Origin: Paucidesulfovibrio longus DSM 6739
GTDB lineage: Bacteria > Desulfobacterota > Desulfovibrionia > Desulfovibrionales > Desulfovibrionaceae
Direction of reading: 5' to 3'
NCBI RefSeq assembly: GCF_000420485.1
Contig: NZ_ATVA01000014.1
Coordinates: 1 to 64,000, forward strand
DNA length: 64,000 bases
Shown: positions 50,409 to 58,706 of the stretch, in pieces
How the letters are laid out: each line of letters opens with the position of its first letter
How positions within the stretch are numbered: position 1 is the first letter of the stretch
Position numbers and translations under genes: made by a program
Notes under the pieces: model-generated
What the model saw: the letters and a program-made list of their open reading frames with translations, nothing else
What the model was told of the DNA's origin: nothing
Databases searched by the model: none

Positions 50409-51278
50409 ATGGGCAGACGCAAGAGAAAGATCACCTGCGAGGAGATGCCTCCCTGGATGATCACGTTCTCGGACGTGATGACGCTCATGCTGACCTTTTT
50501 CGTGCTCCTGGTCTCCATGTCCAAGATCGACGAGCGCCGCAAGCTCGTGGTGCTCGGTTCCATCGTGGGCGCGTTCGGGCTCGACACCAGCTACGACGTC
50601 ATGACCCTCAAAGACACCAAGCGGACCGTGGATCCCGGCGTCATCGAGAACGAGGAAGACCTGGCCGCGCTCAAGCCCATGCTCTGGGAGGACGTGGAAA
50701 AGGATCTCGACTTCCAGTCCGACCGCTTCGTGCAGATTCTCTCCATCAACGCGGAGCTGCTCTTCGCTCCGGGGCAAACCGCCCTGAGCGCCAAGGGCAC
50801 CGAACTGCTCGACCGCATGCTGCCCGTGCTGCTCGAGCTCAAGTATCCGCTGCTCATCGCCGGACACACCGGAAGCCTGCGCGACGAACTGGGCACGGAC
50901 TATCGCAGCGGCGACGCGGACATCGTGCCCGACCTTTCCTGGCGCATCTCCATCAATCGCGCCCTGGCCGTCTATTCCTACCTGCTGGGCCAGGGCATGA
51001 ATCCGGACATGCTGCGCATGGAGAGCTTCGGCCGCTTCCGCCCGCTCTACAATACCAACGATCCCGAGGAGAGGGCCAGGAACCGCCGGGTCGATCTCGT
51101 GCTGGACAAGCGCAATGCCCCGGACAGCGCAAGCGCCGTGGACCGGACGGTTCAGGAGATGAACCCCAAGGTCCGCAAGGATACCTATGACGTAAACGGC
51201 TTCGAATTCCGGCTCACGGACCCCGAAGCCCCGCCCGCGCCCGAAGGCACCCCCCCCGAGGGAGGGACTGCGCCATGA
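50409..51278 (+). CDS. motB: MotB-like stator subunit 1 (OmpA domain)
   Basis: The protein has 289 residues. A single N-terminal helix holds the essential channel Asp at 22 (ITFSDVMTLMLTFFVLLVSM), and a C-terminal OmpA-type peptidoglycan-binding domain follows (LLIAGHTGS, SINRALAVYSYLL, RARNRRVDLVL). A Pro-rich tail of about 40 residues follows. It should anchor the stator to the cell wall and carry ions together with MotA. The stop overlaps the next MotB start by 4 bases (ATGA). Confidence 0.9.
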   Translation: MGRRKRKITCEEMPPWMITFSDVMTLMLTFFVLLVSMSKIDERRKLVVLGSIVGAFGLDTSYDVMTLKDTKRTVDPGVIENEEDLAALKPMLWEDVEKDLDFQSDRFVQILSINAELLFAPGQTALSAKGTELLDRMLPVLLELKYPLLIAGHTGSLRDELGTDYRSGDADIVPDLSWRISINRALAVYSYLLGQGMNPDMLRMESFGRFRPLYNTNDPEERARNRRVDLVLDKRNAPDSASAVDRTVQEMNPKVRKDTYDVNGFEFRLTDPEAPPAPEGTPPEGGTAP

Positions 51279-52000
51279 AGCGCGAAAAGCGGACCGTTTG
51301 CGCGCCTCTGGCCCTCTGGCTGGTCACGTTCTCGGACCTGGTTACGCTGCTGCTGACCTTTTTCGTGCTCCTGCTGACCATGTCTTCCATGGACCAGAGC
51401 TTCATCACCCGCGTCACGGTCATGCCGCTGGACCTCGGCGTCATGGACTCCAAGGGCGCGGGCCGCATTTCCATCGCGCTCCAGGAGGTGCTGGAGCTCA
51501 TCGACGAGCCGTGGGAAGTGCTGGACAAGGTCGAGCGCATCAAGGATCTGCTCTATCCGGACGAGAACCTGCCGAACGACGTGTCCCGCTCCACGCTGAA
51601 CGAGAATCTCAAGGTGCTGGCGCGCGACGACGGCGTGGCCCTGGTGCTTACGGACAAGCTCCTGTTCCCGCGCGGCGGGTACGAGCTGGACGACACGGCC
51701 CGCGAAATCTTGGACCAGGTCACGCCGCTGCTCGGCTACGCCAACGAGCCCGTGTTCATCTCGGCCCATACCGACGACGCTGAAGCGCCGCGCGAGCAGC
51801 TTTTCGAGCTTTCGGCCAAGCGCGTCGAGTCCGTGCTCGCGTATTTCATCGAATCCGGGCTCAGGAACGAACAGTTCTCCATCGCCGCCTACGGCGACAC
51901 CAAGCCCATGTATCCCAACGATTCCGGCGAACACCGCGCCGCGAACCGCCGCATCGAGATCCTCATCCGCACGAACCGGGCCATAGGAAGCTATTCCTGA
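51275..52000 (+). CDS. MotB-like stator subunit 2 (OmpA domain)
   Basis: The 241-residue protein repeats the MotB plan. The helix with the channel Asp is at 21 (VTFSDLVTLLLTFFVLLLTM), a linker region follows, and the OmpA domain contains VFISAHTDDAE, LSAKRVESVLAYFI and AANRRIEILI. It differs enough from the previous gene not to be a recent duplicate. The two proteins may form a hetero-dimeric plug in one stator or alternative stators. It overlaps motB by 4 bases, so expression is coupled. Confidence 0.88.
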   Translation: MKREKRTVCAPLALWLVTFSDLVTLLLTFFVLLLTMSSMDQSFITRVTVMPLDLGVMDSKGAGRISIALQEVLELIDEPWEVLDKVERIKDLLYPDENLPNDVSRSTLNENLKVLARDDGVALVLTDKLLFPRGGYELDDTAREILDQVTPLLGYANEPVFISAHTDDAEAPREQLFELSAKRVESVLAYFIESGLRNEQFSIAAYGDTKPMYPNDSGEHRAANRRIEILIRTNRAIGSYS

Positions 52001-52075
52001 TAGGCCTGGATAATCCCCGCCGTTCGTTGTAAACTCCCCGCTGACGGATCAACGAAAGAACCTGCGAGGTGTGCC

Positions 52076-52579
52076 TTGGCCGAAGAAGCCGCTCTGGATC
52101 AGCCGAAAAAAAAGAAAGGCCTGCTCAAATGGATCATCATCCTGGTGCTCATCCTGGGCATCGCGGCTGCGGCCTTTTTCTTCAAGGACACGATCATGGA
52201 GATGATCGGCATGGGCGGCAACGCCACGGAGGAGTCCCAGCCCGCTGACCAGTCCAAGGCGCCGGCTCCGGGATTCAAGGGCGAGATGTCCGCGGTCGAG
52301 CCTTTCGTGGCCAACCTCAACGACCCTCTGGGCAAGCGCTACATCAAGCTCGGCCTGGAAGTGGAGCTGATCGACAAGGAAGCCGTGGTCGAGTTCGAGG
52401 CCGCGCAGATCAAGGTCAAGAACATGCTCCTCATCCTGCTCGGCAGCAAGAAGCCGCAGGAGATGCTCGGTCCCAAGAACCAGATCCAGCTCCAGCAGGA
52501 AATCGTGGACCGCATCAATCAGCTCATCGGAGAGGGCAAGGTGCTGCAAGTTTATTTCACCGTCTACATCCTCCAGTAA
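52076..52579 (+). CDS. fliL: Flagellar basal body-associated protein FliL
   Basis: The 167-residue protein has a lysine-rich N-terminus, one membrane helix (LLKWIIILVLILGIAAAAFF), a short Pro/Ala linker and a periplasmic domain with VEPFVANLND, RYIKLGLEVEL and QVYFTVYILQ, the FliL pattern. FliL supports stator function. The start is a TTG at 52076 with GAGGT 6 bases upstream. fliM, often next, is missing. Confidence 0.9.
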   Translation: MAEEAALDQPKKKKGLLKWIIILVLILGIAAAAFFFKDTIMEMIGMGGNATEESQPADQSKAPAPGFKGEMSAVEPFVANLNDPLGKRYIKLGLEVELIDKEAVVEFEAAQIKVKNMLLILLGSKKPQEMLGPKNQIQLQQEIVDRINQLIGEGKVLQVYFTVYILQ

Positions 52580-52688
52580 CCGCGAGCGAGTATGGATGTG
52601 CACGGTCTTTGCATAGTGACGACATGGCCCCTGCCGTCGCGGTCTGGGCGTCAATATTTCGTCACGCGCAAACCACGAGGTTTATGAC

Positions 52689-53225
52689 ATGTGCCCGGAT
52701 GATCAGGATAAGTTGGCCCAGGAATGGGAAGAGGCCCTGCGGGACAGCGGCGACGAGGAGACTTCCCTTGATGCGGGCGGCTCCGACGACCAGAGCCAGG
52801 GCGGGGACGACGCGCTGGCCAACGAATGGGCCGCGGCCCTCGCCGAATCCGAGGAAATCGGGCTGAAGAAGGAAAAGGAGCAGGAATACCTCTCCACCCA
52901 GATGAAGGACGCGGAGTTCCGCGACATGACCGCCCAGGCCAAGGGCCCCAAGCCCGAAGGTTCCCGGCGCGACCTGGACTTCATCCTGGACATTCCGCTG
53001 GAGGTTTCCGCGGAGCTTGGCCGCACCAAGCTGCTCATCAACGAGCTGCTCCAGCTCGGCCAGGGGTCCGTCGTGGAGCTGAACAAGCTCGCGGGCGAAC
53101 CGCTGGAAATCTATGTCAACGGCAAGCTCGTTGCGCGCGGCGAAGCCGTGGTCATCAACGAGAAATTCGGCATCCGGCTGACGGACATCATCAGCCCCAT
53201 CGAACGGGTAAAACAACTTGCCTGA
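52689..53225 (+). CDS. fliN: Flagellar motor switch protein FliN
   Basis: The protein has 178 residues. An acidic, low-complexity N-terminal extension of about 95 residues precedes the conserved SpoA domain (DFILDIPLEVSAELGRTKLL, LNKLAGEPLEIYVNGKLVARG, GIRLTDIISP). FliN forms the lower C-ring and docks the export ATPase complex. The extension is longer than in Escherichia coli FliN (137 residues). GAGGT lies upstream of ATG 52689. It overlaps fliO by 8 bases. Confidence 0.93.
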   Translation: MCPDDQDKLAQEWEEALRDSGDEETSLDAGGSDDQSQGGDDALANEWAAALAESEEIGLKKEKEQEYLSTQMKDAEFRDMTAQAKGPKPEGSRRDLDFILDIPLEVSAELGRTKLLINELLQLGQGSVVELNKLAGEPLEIYVNGKLVARGEAVVINEKFGIRLTDIISPIERVKQLA

Positions 53226-53883
53226 CGCCACATTGCAGGTCATCGCGGCCAATGCCACGCAGGCCGCGGAACAGGCTTCCCAGGCCACTTCGGCCCTGGC
53301 CGAAAGCGCAGCCCTGAACGCCACCAGCCTCGCGCCTCCGGCCTCGGCCGCGTCTTCCGGCGTGGGGCAGGCCCTTGGAGCGACGAGTCACGCGGCCGCA
53401 CCCGCCGCCAATGCGACCGGCTCCCTCCCGGGCATGAGCCCGCCGCTTCTGGACCCCTCTGCGGCGCACACCGGCGCGCTGGGCACGGTGGATCCTTCCA
53501 CGACCGGGTCCATGATCGACGCGAGCCACTCCCTGCTCGGCACCACCCTGGTCACGGCGGCCTATCTCTGCCTGATCCTGGGCGTGATTTTTCTTGCGGT
53601 CTGGCTGCTGCGGCGGTACGGCCCGGCATCCGTCTCCCGGACCAAGGGACCGGACAACCCCCGGCTCATCGGGCGGCTCATGCTCGGACCCAAGCAGAGC
53701 GTCTGCGTCGTGCGCGTGCACGAGCGCAACCTGATACTCGGCGTCACCGAGCAACGCATCAACCTGCTGGCCGAGACAGACACCCCGGCCGGGCGCTGTT
53801 ACGAGGACGAGGACGAAGATGACTTCACCCGTTTCGCGGAAGAGCTGGCCGAGAAGCGCAAAGACGCTGCTGACGGCGCTTAG
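53218..53883 (+). CDS. fliO: Flagellar biosynthesis protein FliO
   Basis: The 221-residue protein begins with a TTG (53218) inside the end of fliN. The first 105 residues are Ala/Ser/Pro-rich and probably disordered outside the membrane. A single helix follows (LVTAAYLCLILGVIFLAVWL), then the short cytoplasmic FliO domain (GRLMLGPKQSVCVVRVHERNL, ILGVTEQRINLL). FliO assists FliP assembly in the export gate. Its last 65 bases overlap fliP in another frame. The exact start is the least certain part. Confidence 0.85.
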   Translation: MPDATLQVIAANATQAAEQASQATSALAESAALNATSLAPPASAASSGVGQALGATSHAAAPAANATGSLPGMSPPLLDPSAAHTGALGTVDPSTTGSMIDASHSLLGTTLVTAAYLCLILGVIFLAVWLLRRYGPASVSRTKGPDNPRLIGRLMLGPKQSVCVVRVHERNLILGVTEQRINLLAETDTPAGRCYEDEDEDDFTRFAEELAEKRKDAADGA

Positions 53884-54607
53884 CCTTCTGACCGCCGGCC
53901 TCTTGCTGGCCTTTCCAGCCGCCGCGCAAACCATACCGACCCTGACCATGGAGCTTGCCGCGGGTCAGGCCGAGCCGGAAAAGGTCTCCGTCCTGCTGGA
54001 GATTCTCTTCCTGCTCACGGTGTTGTCCATGGCTCCGGCCATCGTGCTGACCATGACGTCCTTCACGCGGATCATCATCGTCTTCCACTTCCTGCGCCAG
54101 GCCATGGGCACGCAGCAGATGCCCCCGAACCAGATTCTCGCCAGTCTGGCCATCTTCATGACCGTCGTGATCATGATGCCCGTGGGCAAGGCCATCAACG
54201 ACACCGCGCTCCAGCCGTATCTCAACGAGGAGATCGGCTTTGACGAGGCGCTGGAAAAGGCCCAGATTCCCGCGCGCGAATTTCTCTTCAAGCACACGCG
54301 GGAAAAGGATCTTTCCATTTTCTACTCCATCACGAAGATGGAGCGGCCCCAGAACAAGGACGAGGTGCCCACCATGATGCTGGTGGCCGCCTTCACCATC
54401 AGCGAGCTGAAGACGGGCTTCACCATCGGCTTCTTGATCTACATCCCGTTCCTGATCCTGGACATGGTCGTGGCCTCGATCCTGCTTTCCATGGGCATGA
54501 TGATGCTGCCGCCGGCCATGATTTCACTGCCGTTCAAGATCCTTCTGTTCATTCTCGTGGACGGCTGGAGCCTGCTTGTTGGCTCCCTTGTGAACACCTT
54601 CGGCTGA
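53819..54607 (+). CDS. fliP: Flagellar type III export gate protein FliP
   Basis: The protein has 262 residues with a signal peptide ending near FPAAAQ. FliP motifs are VLTMTSFTRIIIVFHFLRQA, GTQQMPPNQILASLAIFMT, FTISELKTGFTIGFLIYIPF and DMVVASILLSMGMMMLPP. It forms the core ring of the export gate with FliQ and FliR. ATG 53819 overlaps fliO by 65 bases, which is needed to include the signal peptide. Confidence 0.95.
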   Translation: MTSPVSRKSWPRSAKTLLTALSLLTAGLLLAFPAAAQTIPTLTMELAAGQAEPEKVSVLLEILFLLTVLSMAPAIVLTMTSFTRIIIVFHFLRQAMGTQQMPPNQILASLAIFMTVVIMMPVGKAINDTALQPYLNEEIGFDEALEKAQIPAREFLFKHTREKDLSIFYSITKMERPQNKDEVPTMMLVAAFTISELKTGFTIGFLIYIPFLILDMVVASILLSMGMMMLPPAMISLPFKILLFILVDGWSLLVGSLVNTFG

Positions 54608-54638
54608 CGTCGCCCCATAACCAGAGGAGAGCTGCGTC

Positions 54639-54908
54639 ATGACGCCTGAATTCATCGTCGGATTCGCCAGACAGGCCATCGAGGTCACCCTGGTCATTTC
54701 GCTGCCCATGCTCGGCATCGGGATGATCGTGGGCATTCTCGTCAGCGTCATTCAGGCCGCGACGCAGATTCAGGAAATGACCCTGACCATGGTGCCCAAG
54801 ATCGTGGCCATCTTCCTGGCCCTGATCATTTCCTTTCCCTGGATCATGGACAAGATGGTCACGTACACCCGAGACATCTTTCTGAACCTGCCGAACTACA
54901 TCCGCTGA
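54639..54908 (+). CDS. fliQ: Flagellar type III export gate protein FliQ
   Basis: The 89-residue protein has two membrane helices with the conserved AIEVTLVISLPMLGIGMIVG and SVIQAATQIQEMTLTMVPKI. It completes the FliP-FliQ-FliR gate. fliR, flhB and flhA do not follow here, so they must be elsewhere. AGAGGAG precedes the ATG by 8 bases. A terminator is 41 bases downstream. Confidence 0.95.
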   Translation: MTPEFIVGFARQAIEVTLVISLPMLGIGMIVGILVSVIQAATQIQEMTLTMVPKIVAIFLALIISFPWIMDKMVTYTRDIFLNLPNYIR

Positions 54909-54948
54909 ATCGTCGCCCTGATCGCTATCATTTATAGGCAGATATGAA

Positions 54949-54985
54949 ATCGGCACCGGACGATATCCGGTGCCGATCTCTTTTA
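54949..54985. terminator. Terminator between fliQ and rlmB
   Basis: ATCGGCACCGGA (54949-54960) pairs perfectly with TCCGGTGCCGAT (54966-54977) around CGATA, followed by CTCTTTTATTT on the plus strand. It ends the flagellar operon and lies at the converging end of rlmB. Confidence 0.85.
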
Positions 54986-55831
54986 TTTCGAGGCGGCCTG
55001 GAGCGCGAAGAGCGTCATCAGCGCGGACCCGGCCGAAGAGACGTTCAGGGAATCGAACTTCCTGGCAAAGGGGATGTGCAGGGTTCTGCCGCAGGCCTTG
55101 GCCACGCCCGGGCGCACGCCTTTTTCCTCGTTGCCGAGCACCAGCGCGGCGGGCAGATGCAGGCGCACCTTGGGGTCGAAGACGTTTTCAGACGTTTCGG
55201 ATTCTCCTGCGCAATACGTCATCCAGCCGCGCTCCGCGAATTGGTCCACGGCCCGGGCCACGTTGACCACCTTGGCCACGGGCAGCATGTTCAGGGCTCC
55301 GGCGCTGGCCTTGATTGCGCCCGCGCCGATGTACGCGCCCTCGTGCTGCGGCACCACGATGCCCGCGCCGCCCAGGGCGTAGAGCGTGCGCGCCAGCGCG
55401 CCCACGTTGCCCGTGTCCTGGACCCTGTCGAGGATGAGCACCAGGGGCAGAGGGGCGTCCAGGCCGTTGTCCAGCAGGGTTTCCATTTCCGCGTATTCCA
55501 GCCCGGCGACCTGGGCCACGACGCCCTGGTGCGCACCCCGGAAGAGCCTGTCCAGGCTGGCGGAGTCCACGAACTTATAGCGAACCCCCGCCTGCGCGCA
55601 AAGGTCCACGATGGCTCCGATCTTGGCGTCCACCCGTCCCTTGCGCAGGTTGACGTAGTCCACCCGGCCGGGCGCGGTCTTGAGCAGTTCGGCCACGGGC
55701 TTTCTTCCGGCCACGAAGTTTTTGTCGCCCTTGCCGTTCTCCTGTCTGGAATCCTGATTCCGGTTCTGGTCCCGATCCGAACCCGGTTCCCGGTCTTTTT
55801 TCATGCCGCTGCCGGCTTTGGATTCTGGCAT
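54983..55831 (-). CDS. rlmB: TrmH/RlmB-type rRNA 2'-O-methyltransferase
   Basis: The 282-residue SPOUT enzyme has a charged, disordered N-terminus, the substrate-binding domain (FVAGRKPVAELLK) and the knotted methyltransferase domain with LILDRVQDTGNVGALARTL, LPAALVLGNEEKGVR and FDSLNVSSAGSALM. In Escherichia coli RlmB methylates G2251 of 23S rRNA. ATG 55831 with GGAGAA upstream was chosen; in-frame starts at 55888 and 55927 give longer forms. It diverges from the lytic transglycosylase gene. Confidence 0.88.
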   Translation of the reverse strand: MPESKAGSGMKKDREPGSDRDQNRNQDSRQENGKGDKNFVAGRKPVAELLKTAPGRVDYVNLRKGRVDAKIGAIVDLCAQAGVRYKFVDSASLDRLFRGAHQGVVAQVAGLEYAEMETLLDNGLDAPLPLVLILDRVQDTGNVGALARTLYALGGAGIVVPQHEGAYIGAGAIKASAGALNMLPVAKVVNVARAVDQFAERGWMTYCAGESETSENVFDPKVRLHLPAALVLGNEEKGVRPGVAKACGRTLHIPFARKFDSLNVSSAGSALMTLFALQAASK

Positions 55832-55947
55832 TTTTTCTCCATTCAATAATTCCGGTATGTTGGCTGCTTTCCATTTTTCACGATCCATTCTACCCTGCTC
55901 CCGCATCTTGTCCAGGGATGCGCACAACCCTTAGAAAATGTCTAGAT

Positions 55948-55976
55948 TTGTCTTGTCACCAAGCATAAAATATGCT
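55948..55976 (+). promoter_or_regulatory. Promoter of the lytic transglycosylase gene with palindromic -10
   Basis: TTGTCT (55948-55953) and TATGCT (55971-55976) are 17 bases apart. The -10 is the right arm of the perfect inverted repeat AGCATA-AAA-TATGCT (55962-55976). The predicted start is about 30 bases before the TTG start codon. Confidence 0.55.
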
Positions 55977-56013
55977 TCAGAGCTAGGAACGGCAACACTT
56001 CGCGGAGGTCTCC

Positions 56014-57648
56014 TTGTCTTATTTGGCTGCCAGATGCTTTGCCTGGGCCATGTGGATCGTGGTCATCGTCACGGTTCTGGTTTCATGCGCCCAGAAGAAC
56101 CCTTCCCCGGTGGTCGACACCGTCAAGGATCCGTCCTCGCTGATCATGACCGAGGACGCGGAACCCCTTGATCCAGAACTCAGCGCCGAACCCACCGACG
56201 GCGGCGAGCTGACTTCCAGCGAACGTTCCATCTTTTACTCCCGCAACGGCATCTTCTTCGATCTCGATCTTCACAACACGAAGGAAGTCGAGCATTTCTT
56301 CACGTATTTCACGCACCGGGCGCGGGGAACCTTTGAAAAATGGCTCAAGCGCGCCGAGCAGCATCTGCCCATGGTGCGCCAGGTCTTCACCAAATACGGC
56401 ATCCCGCAGGATCTCGTGCTCCTGCCCTTCGCCGAGAGCGGCTACAACGTCAAGGCTTATTCCTGGGCCGGCGCGGGCGGGCTCTGGCAGTTCATGCCCT
56501 ACACGGGCCGCAAGTACGGGCTGCGGGTGGACTGGTGGATCGACGAACGGCGCGACCCGTACCTGGCCACGGACGCGGCTGCCCGCTACCTCAAGGATCT
56601 CTACGACCTCTTCGGCGACTGGCACCTGGCCCTCGCGGCCTACAACGCGGGCGAAGGCAAGATCAAGCGGGCCATCGACGCGCTCGACGTTTCCAATTTC
56701 TTCGAACTGGCCGCCAACAACAATCGCCTGTCCTACAAGGCGCGCCTGCGTCGCGAAACCCTGCAATACGTTCCCAAGTTCATCGCCATTTCCAAGATCT
56801 TCCAGAACCTCGAGGCGCTCGGATTCGAATCCGTGAGCTGGGCCGAGGCTCCCGAACTGGATCACGTCGAGGTTCCCGGCGGCACGGACCTGCTCGCCCT
56901 GGCCAAGGCCGGCGGCATGAGCTGGAGCGATTTCCATGCCCTGAACCCTGCGTACCGCCGCCAGGTCAGCCCGCCCAAGGGCGTGACCACCGCGCACCTT
57001 CCCAGCGACAAGGCTCCGGCCATGATCGCCTACCTCAAGGACGCGCCCACCCGGCCCTACGCGGGATATCAGGCTTACCGCGTCCGCAACGGCGACTCCT
57101 GGTGGGCCATCTCCCGCCGTTTCGGCGTGCCCATCTCCATCCTGAAGAAGGTCAACAACCGCAACTCCAACACGCTGCATCCCGGCCAGATGATCATGGT
57201 TCCCGGAGCGGGATCGGCCGACGCCGTGGCCGCGGCCTCGGACAAGGACACGGACCGCACGAGCAGCCGGACCAAGACCCGCAAGGTCGCGCAGTCGCGC
57301 AGCAACTACGTGATCCAGCCCGGCGACACTCTCTGGGACATCTCCAAGCGCTACAACGTCAGCGTGCGCACGCTCCAGCAGGCCAACGGACTGACCCAGC
57401 GCAGCACCCTCAAGTCGGGCCAGCGTCTCTACATCCCCGACGCCACGGGCAGCACCCAGCGCGCGTCCAAGGGACAGGCCGAGACCATGCACGCCGAACT
57501 GGTGCGCTACAAGGTCCGCCGAGGCGACACGCTTTCCGCCATTGCCCGCAAGTTCGGGGTCAGCATCGACCAGATCCGCTCCTGGAACAAGCTGGGCAGC
57601 AAGAGCACGATCTACGCGAACCAGGTTCTCAAGGTCTACGTGCAGTAA
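56014..57648 (+). CDS. Lytic murein transglycosylase with three LysM domains (MltD-like)
   Basis: The 544-residue lipoprotein has lipobox LVSC with Cys25. The SLT domain (about 115-290) has the catalytic Glu141 in LPFAESGYN, GLWQFMPYTGRKYGL and AAYNAGEGKIK. Three LysM repeats follow, near 354, 430 and 495, which bind peptidoglycan glycan strands. It cuts the glycan backbone to 1,6-anhydro ends, in the periplasm. TTG start at 56014 has GGAGG 7 bases upstream. It is followed by a terminator and convergent with aroE. Confidence 0.93.
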   Translation: MSYLAARCFAWAMWIVVIVTVLVSCAQKNPSPVVDTVKDPSSLIMTEDAEPLDPELSAEPTDGGELTSSERSIFYSRNGIFFDLDLHNTKEVEHFFTYFTHRARGTFEKWLKRAEQHLPMVRQVFTKYGIPQDLVLLPFAESGYNVKAYSWAGAGGLWQFMPYTGRKYGLRVDWWIDERRDPYLATDAAARYLKDLYDLFGDWHLALAAYNAGEGKIKRAIDALDVSNFFELAANNNRLSYKARLRRETLQYVPKFIAISKIFQNLEALGFESVSWAEAPELDHVEVPGGTDLLALAKAGGMSWSDFHALNPAYRRQVSPPKGVTTAHLPSDKAPAMIAYLKDAPTRPYAGYQAYRVRNGDSWWAISRRFGVPISILKKVNNRNSNTLHPGQMIMVPGAGSADAVAAASDKDTDRTSSRTKTRKVAQSRSNYVIQPGDTLWDISKRYNVSVRTLQQANGLTQRSTLKSGQRLYIPDATGSTQRASKGQAETMHAELVRYKVRRGDTLSAIARKFGVSIDQIRSWNKLGSKSTIYANQVLKVYVQ

Positions 57649-57671
57649 CGGACCATTCCACTGCCACAATG

Positions 57672-57704
57672 AAAAAGCCGACGGCCCTCGCCGTCGGCTT
57701 TTTT
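57672..57704. terminator. Bidirectional terminator between transglycosylase and aroE
   Basis: AGCCGACGGC and GCCGTCGGCT form a 10-bp stem around CCTC (57676-57699). It is flanked by five As on the left and six Ts on the right, so it works for both converging genes. Confidence 0.92.
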
Positions 57705-57719
57705 CGTCTCCGGAACGGC

Positions 57720-58529
57720 TCAGCCCTGGTTGAGCCGCGCCAGGAGCACCTCCCTGGCCGCGTCCGCGTCCAGGTCCAGCCCGGTCCAGAGCTTGAACTG
57801 CTTCAGTCCCTGATGCAGGAACATTTCCAGGCCGGAAATCGTGGTGCAGCCGCTTTGCTCGGCCAGGAGCAGGAGCTTCGTCTTCAAGGGATTGTAAACC
57901 AGATCGAAGACCACGGTTTCCGACGGCAGGGAGCGCATGGGCCAGGGATTCTCGTTCTCAAGGGAACCGGACATGCCCAGCGGGGTGGAGTTGACCAGCA
58001 CGTCGGGCGGATTCTTGTACCGCTCCTGCCAATCCACGGCTTCGACGCCGAATTCCAGGGCGAGCTTGTCCGCCTTGTCCCGGTTCCGGTTGGAAACCCC
58101 GACCCAATCCAGGCCCAGTTCGTTCAGCGCCGCCACAGCGGCCCTGGCCGCGCCCCCCGCGCCGAGCACAAGCCCCGTCCGCAGGGTTCGTCCCAGTTCC
58201 TGAAGCGGGATCAGGCAGCCCGTGACGTCCGTGTTCGTGCCCTTGAGCAGCCCGCGATCCCAGAGCAGGGTGTTCACGGCTCCCACGGCCCGCGCCTTGG
58301 TGGAAACCCTGTCCAGCAGCGGCATGACCGCCTGCTTGTGGGGAATGGTCACGCTGACGCCCTGGATGCCCTCTGCGCGCACGCGCGCGATAAAGGCGGG
58401 GAGAGCTTCGTGCGGCGTGTCCCAGGCGTCGTAGCGGGCTTCCAGGCCATGCTGCGCATAGCCCCAATTGTGCAGGACGGGGCTGAGGCTGTGGCCGAGC
58501 GGGTGGCCGATGATTCCGTACTGATCCAT
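57720..58529 (-). CDS. aroE: Shikimate dehydrogenase
   Basis: The 269-residue enzyme reduces 3-dehydroshikimate to shikimate with NADPH in aromatic amino-acid synthesis. It shows YGIIGHPLGHSLSPVLHN (substrate Ser), VSVTIPHKQAV with the catalytic Lys, GAVNTLL, NTDVTG, the NADP loop VLGAGGAARAAVAAL and VFDLVYNP. ATG 58529 has GGGAGAG upstream. It ends 15 bases past a shared terminator and is otherwise alone. Confidence 0.95.
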   Translation of the reverse strand: MDQYGIIGHPLGHSLSPVLHNWGYAQHGLEARYDAWDTPHEALPAFIARVRAEGIQGVSVTIPHKQAVMPLLDRVSTKARAVGAVNTLLWDRGLLKGTNTDVTGCLIPLQELGRTLRTGLVLGAGGAARAAVAALNELGLDWVGVSNRNRDKADKLALEFGVEAVDWQERYKNPPDVLVNSTPLGMSGSLENENPWPMRSLPSETVVFDLVYNPLKTKLLLLAEQSGCTTISGLEMFLHQGLKQFKLWTGLDLDADAAREVLLARLNQG

Positions 58530-58652
58530 TTTCTCTCTCCCTGGTCTGAAATCGCGAAGCTGACTTTGCATACCTGAGTCCCGTACGGGAATCCAGCGCG
58601 CTCAACGCCGCGCGGCGCATCGTAACAATCCGGCACCTGGACGAATCCACGT

Positions 58653-58687
58653 AAAAAGGGCCGGAACGCTTGCACGTCCCGGCCCTT
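58653..58687 (-). terminator. Terminator of the 2-oxoacid oxidoreductase operon
   Basis: AAGGGCCGG (58656-58664) pairs with CCGGCCCTT (58679-58687). On the minus strand the stem is followed by five Ts. It lies about 20 bases past the last gene of the operon. Confidence 0.82.
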
Positions 58688-58706
58688 GTCATTCGGTTGT
58701 TATGCT

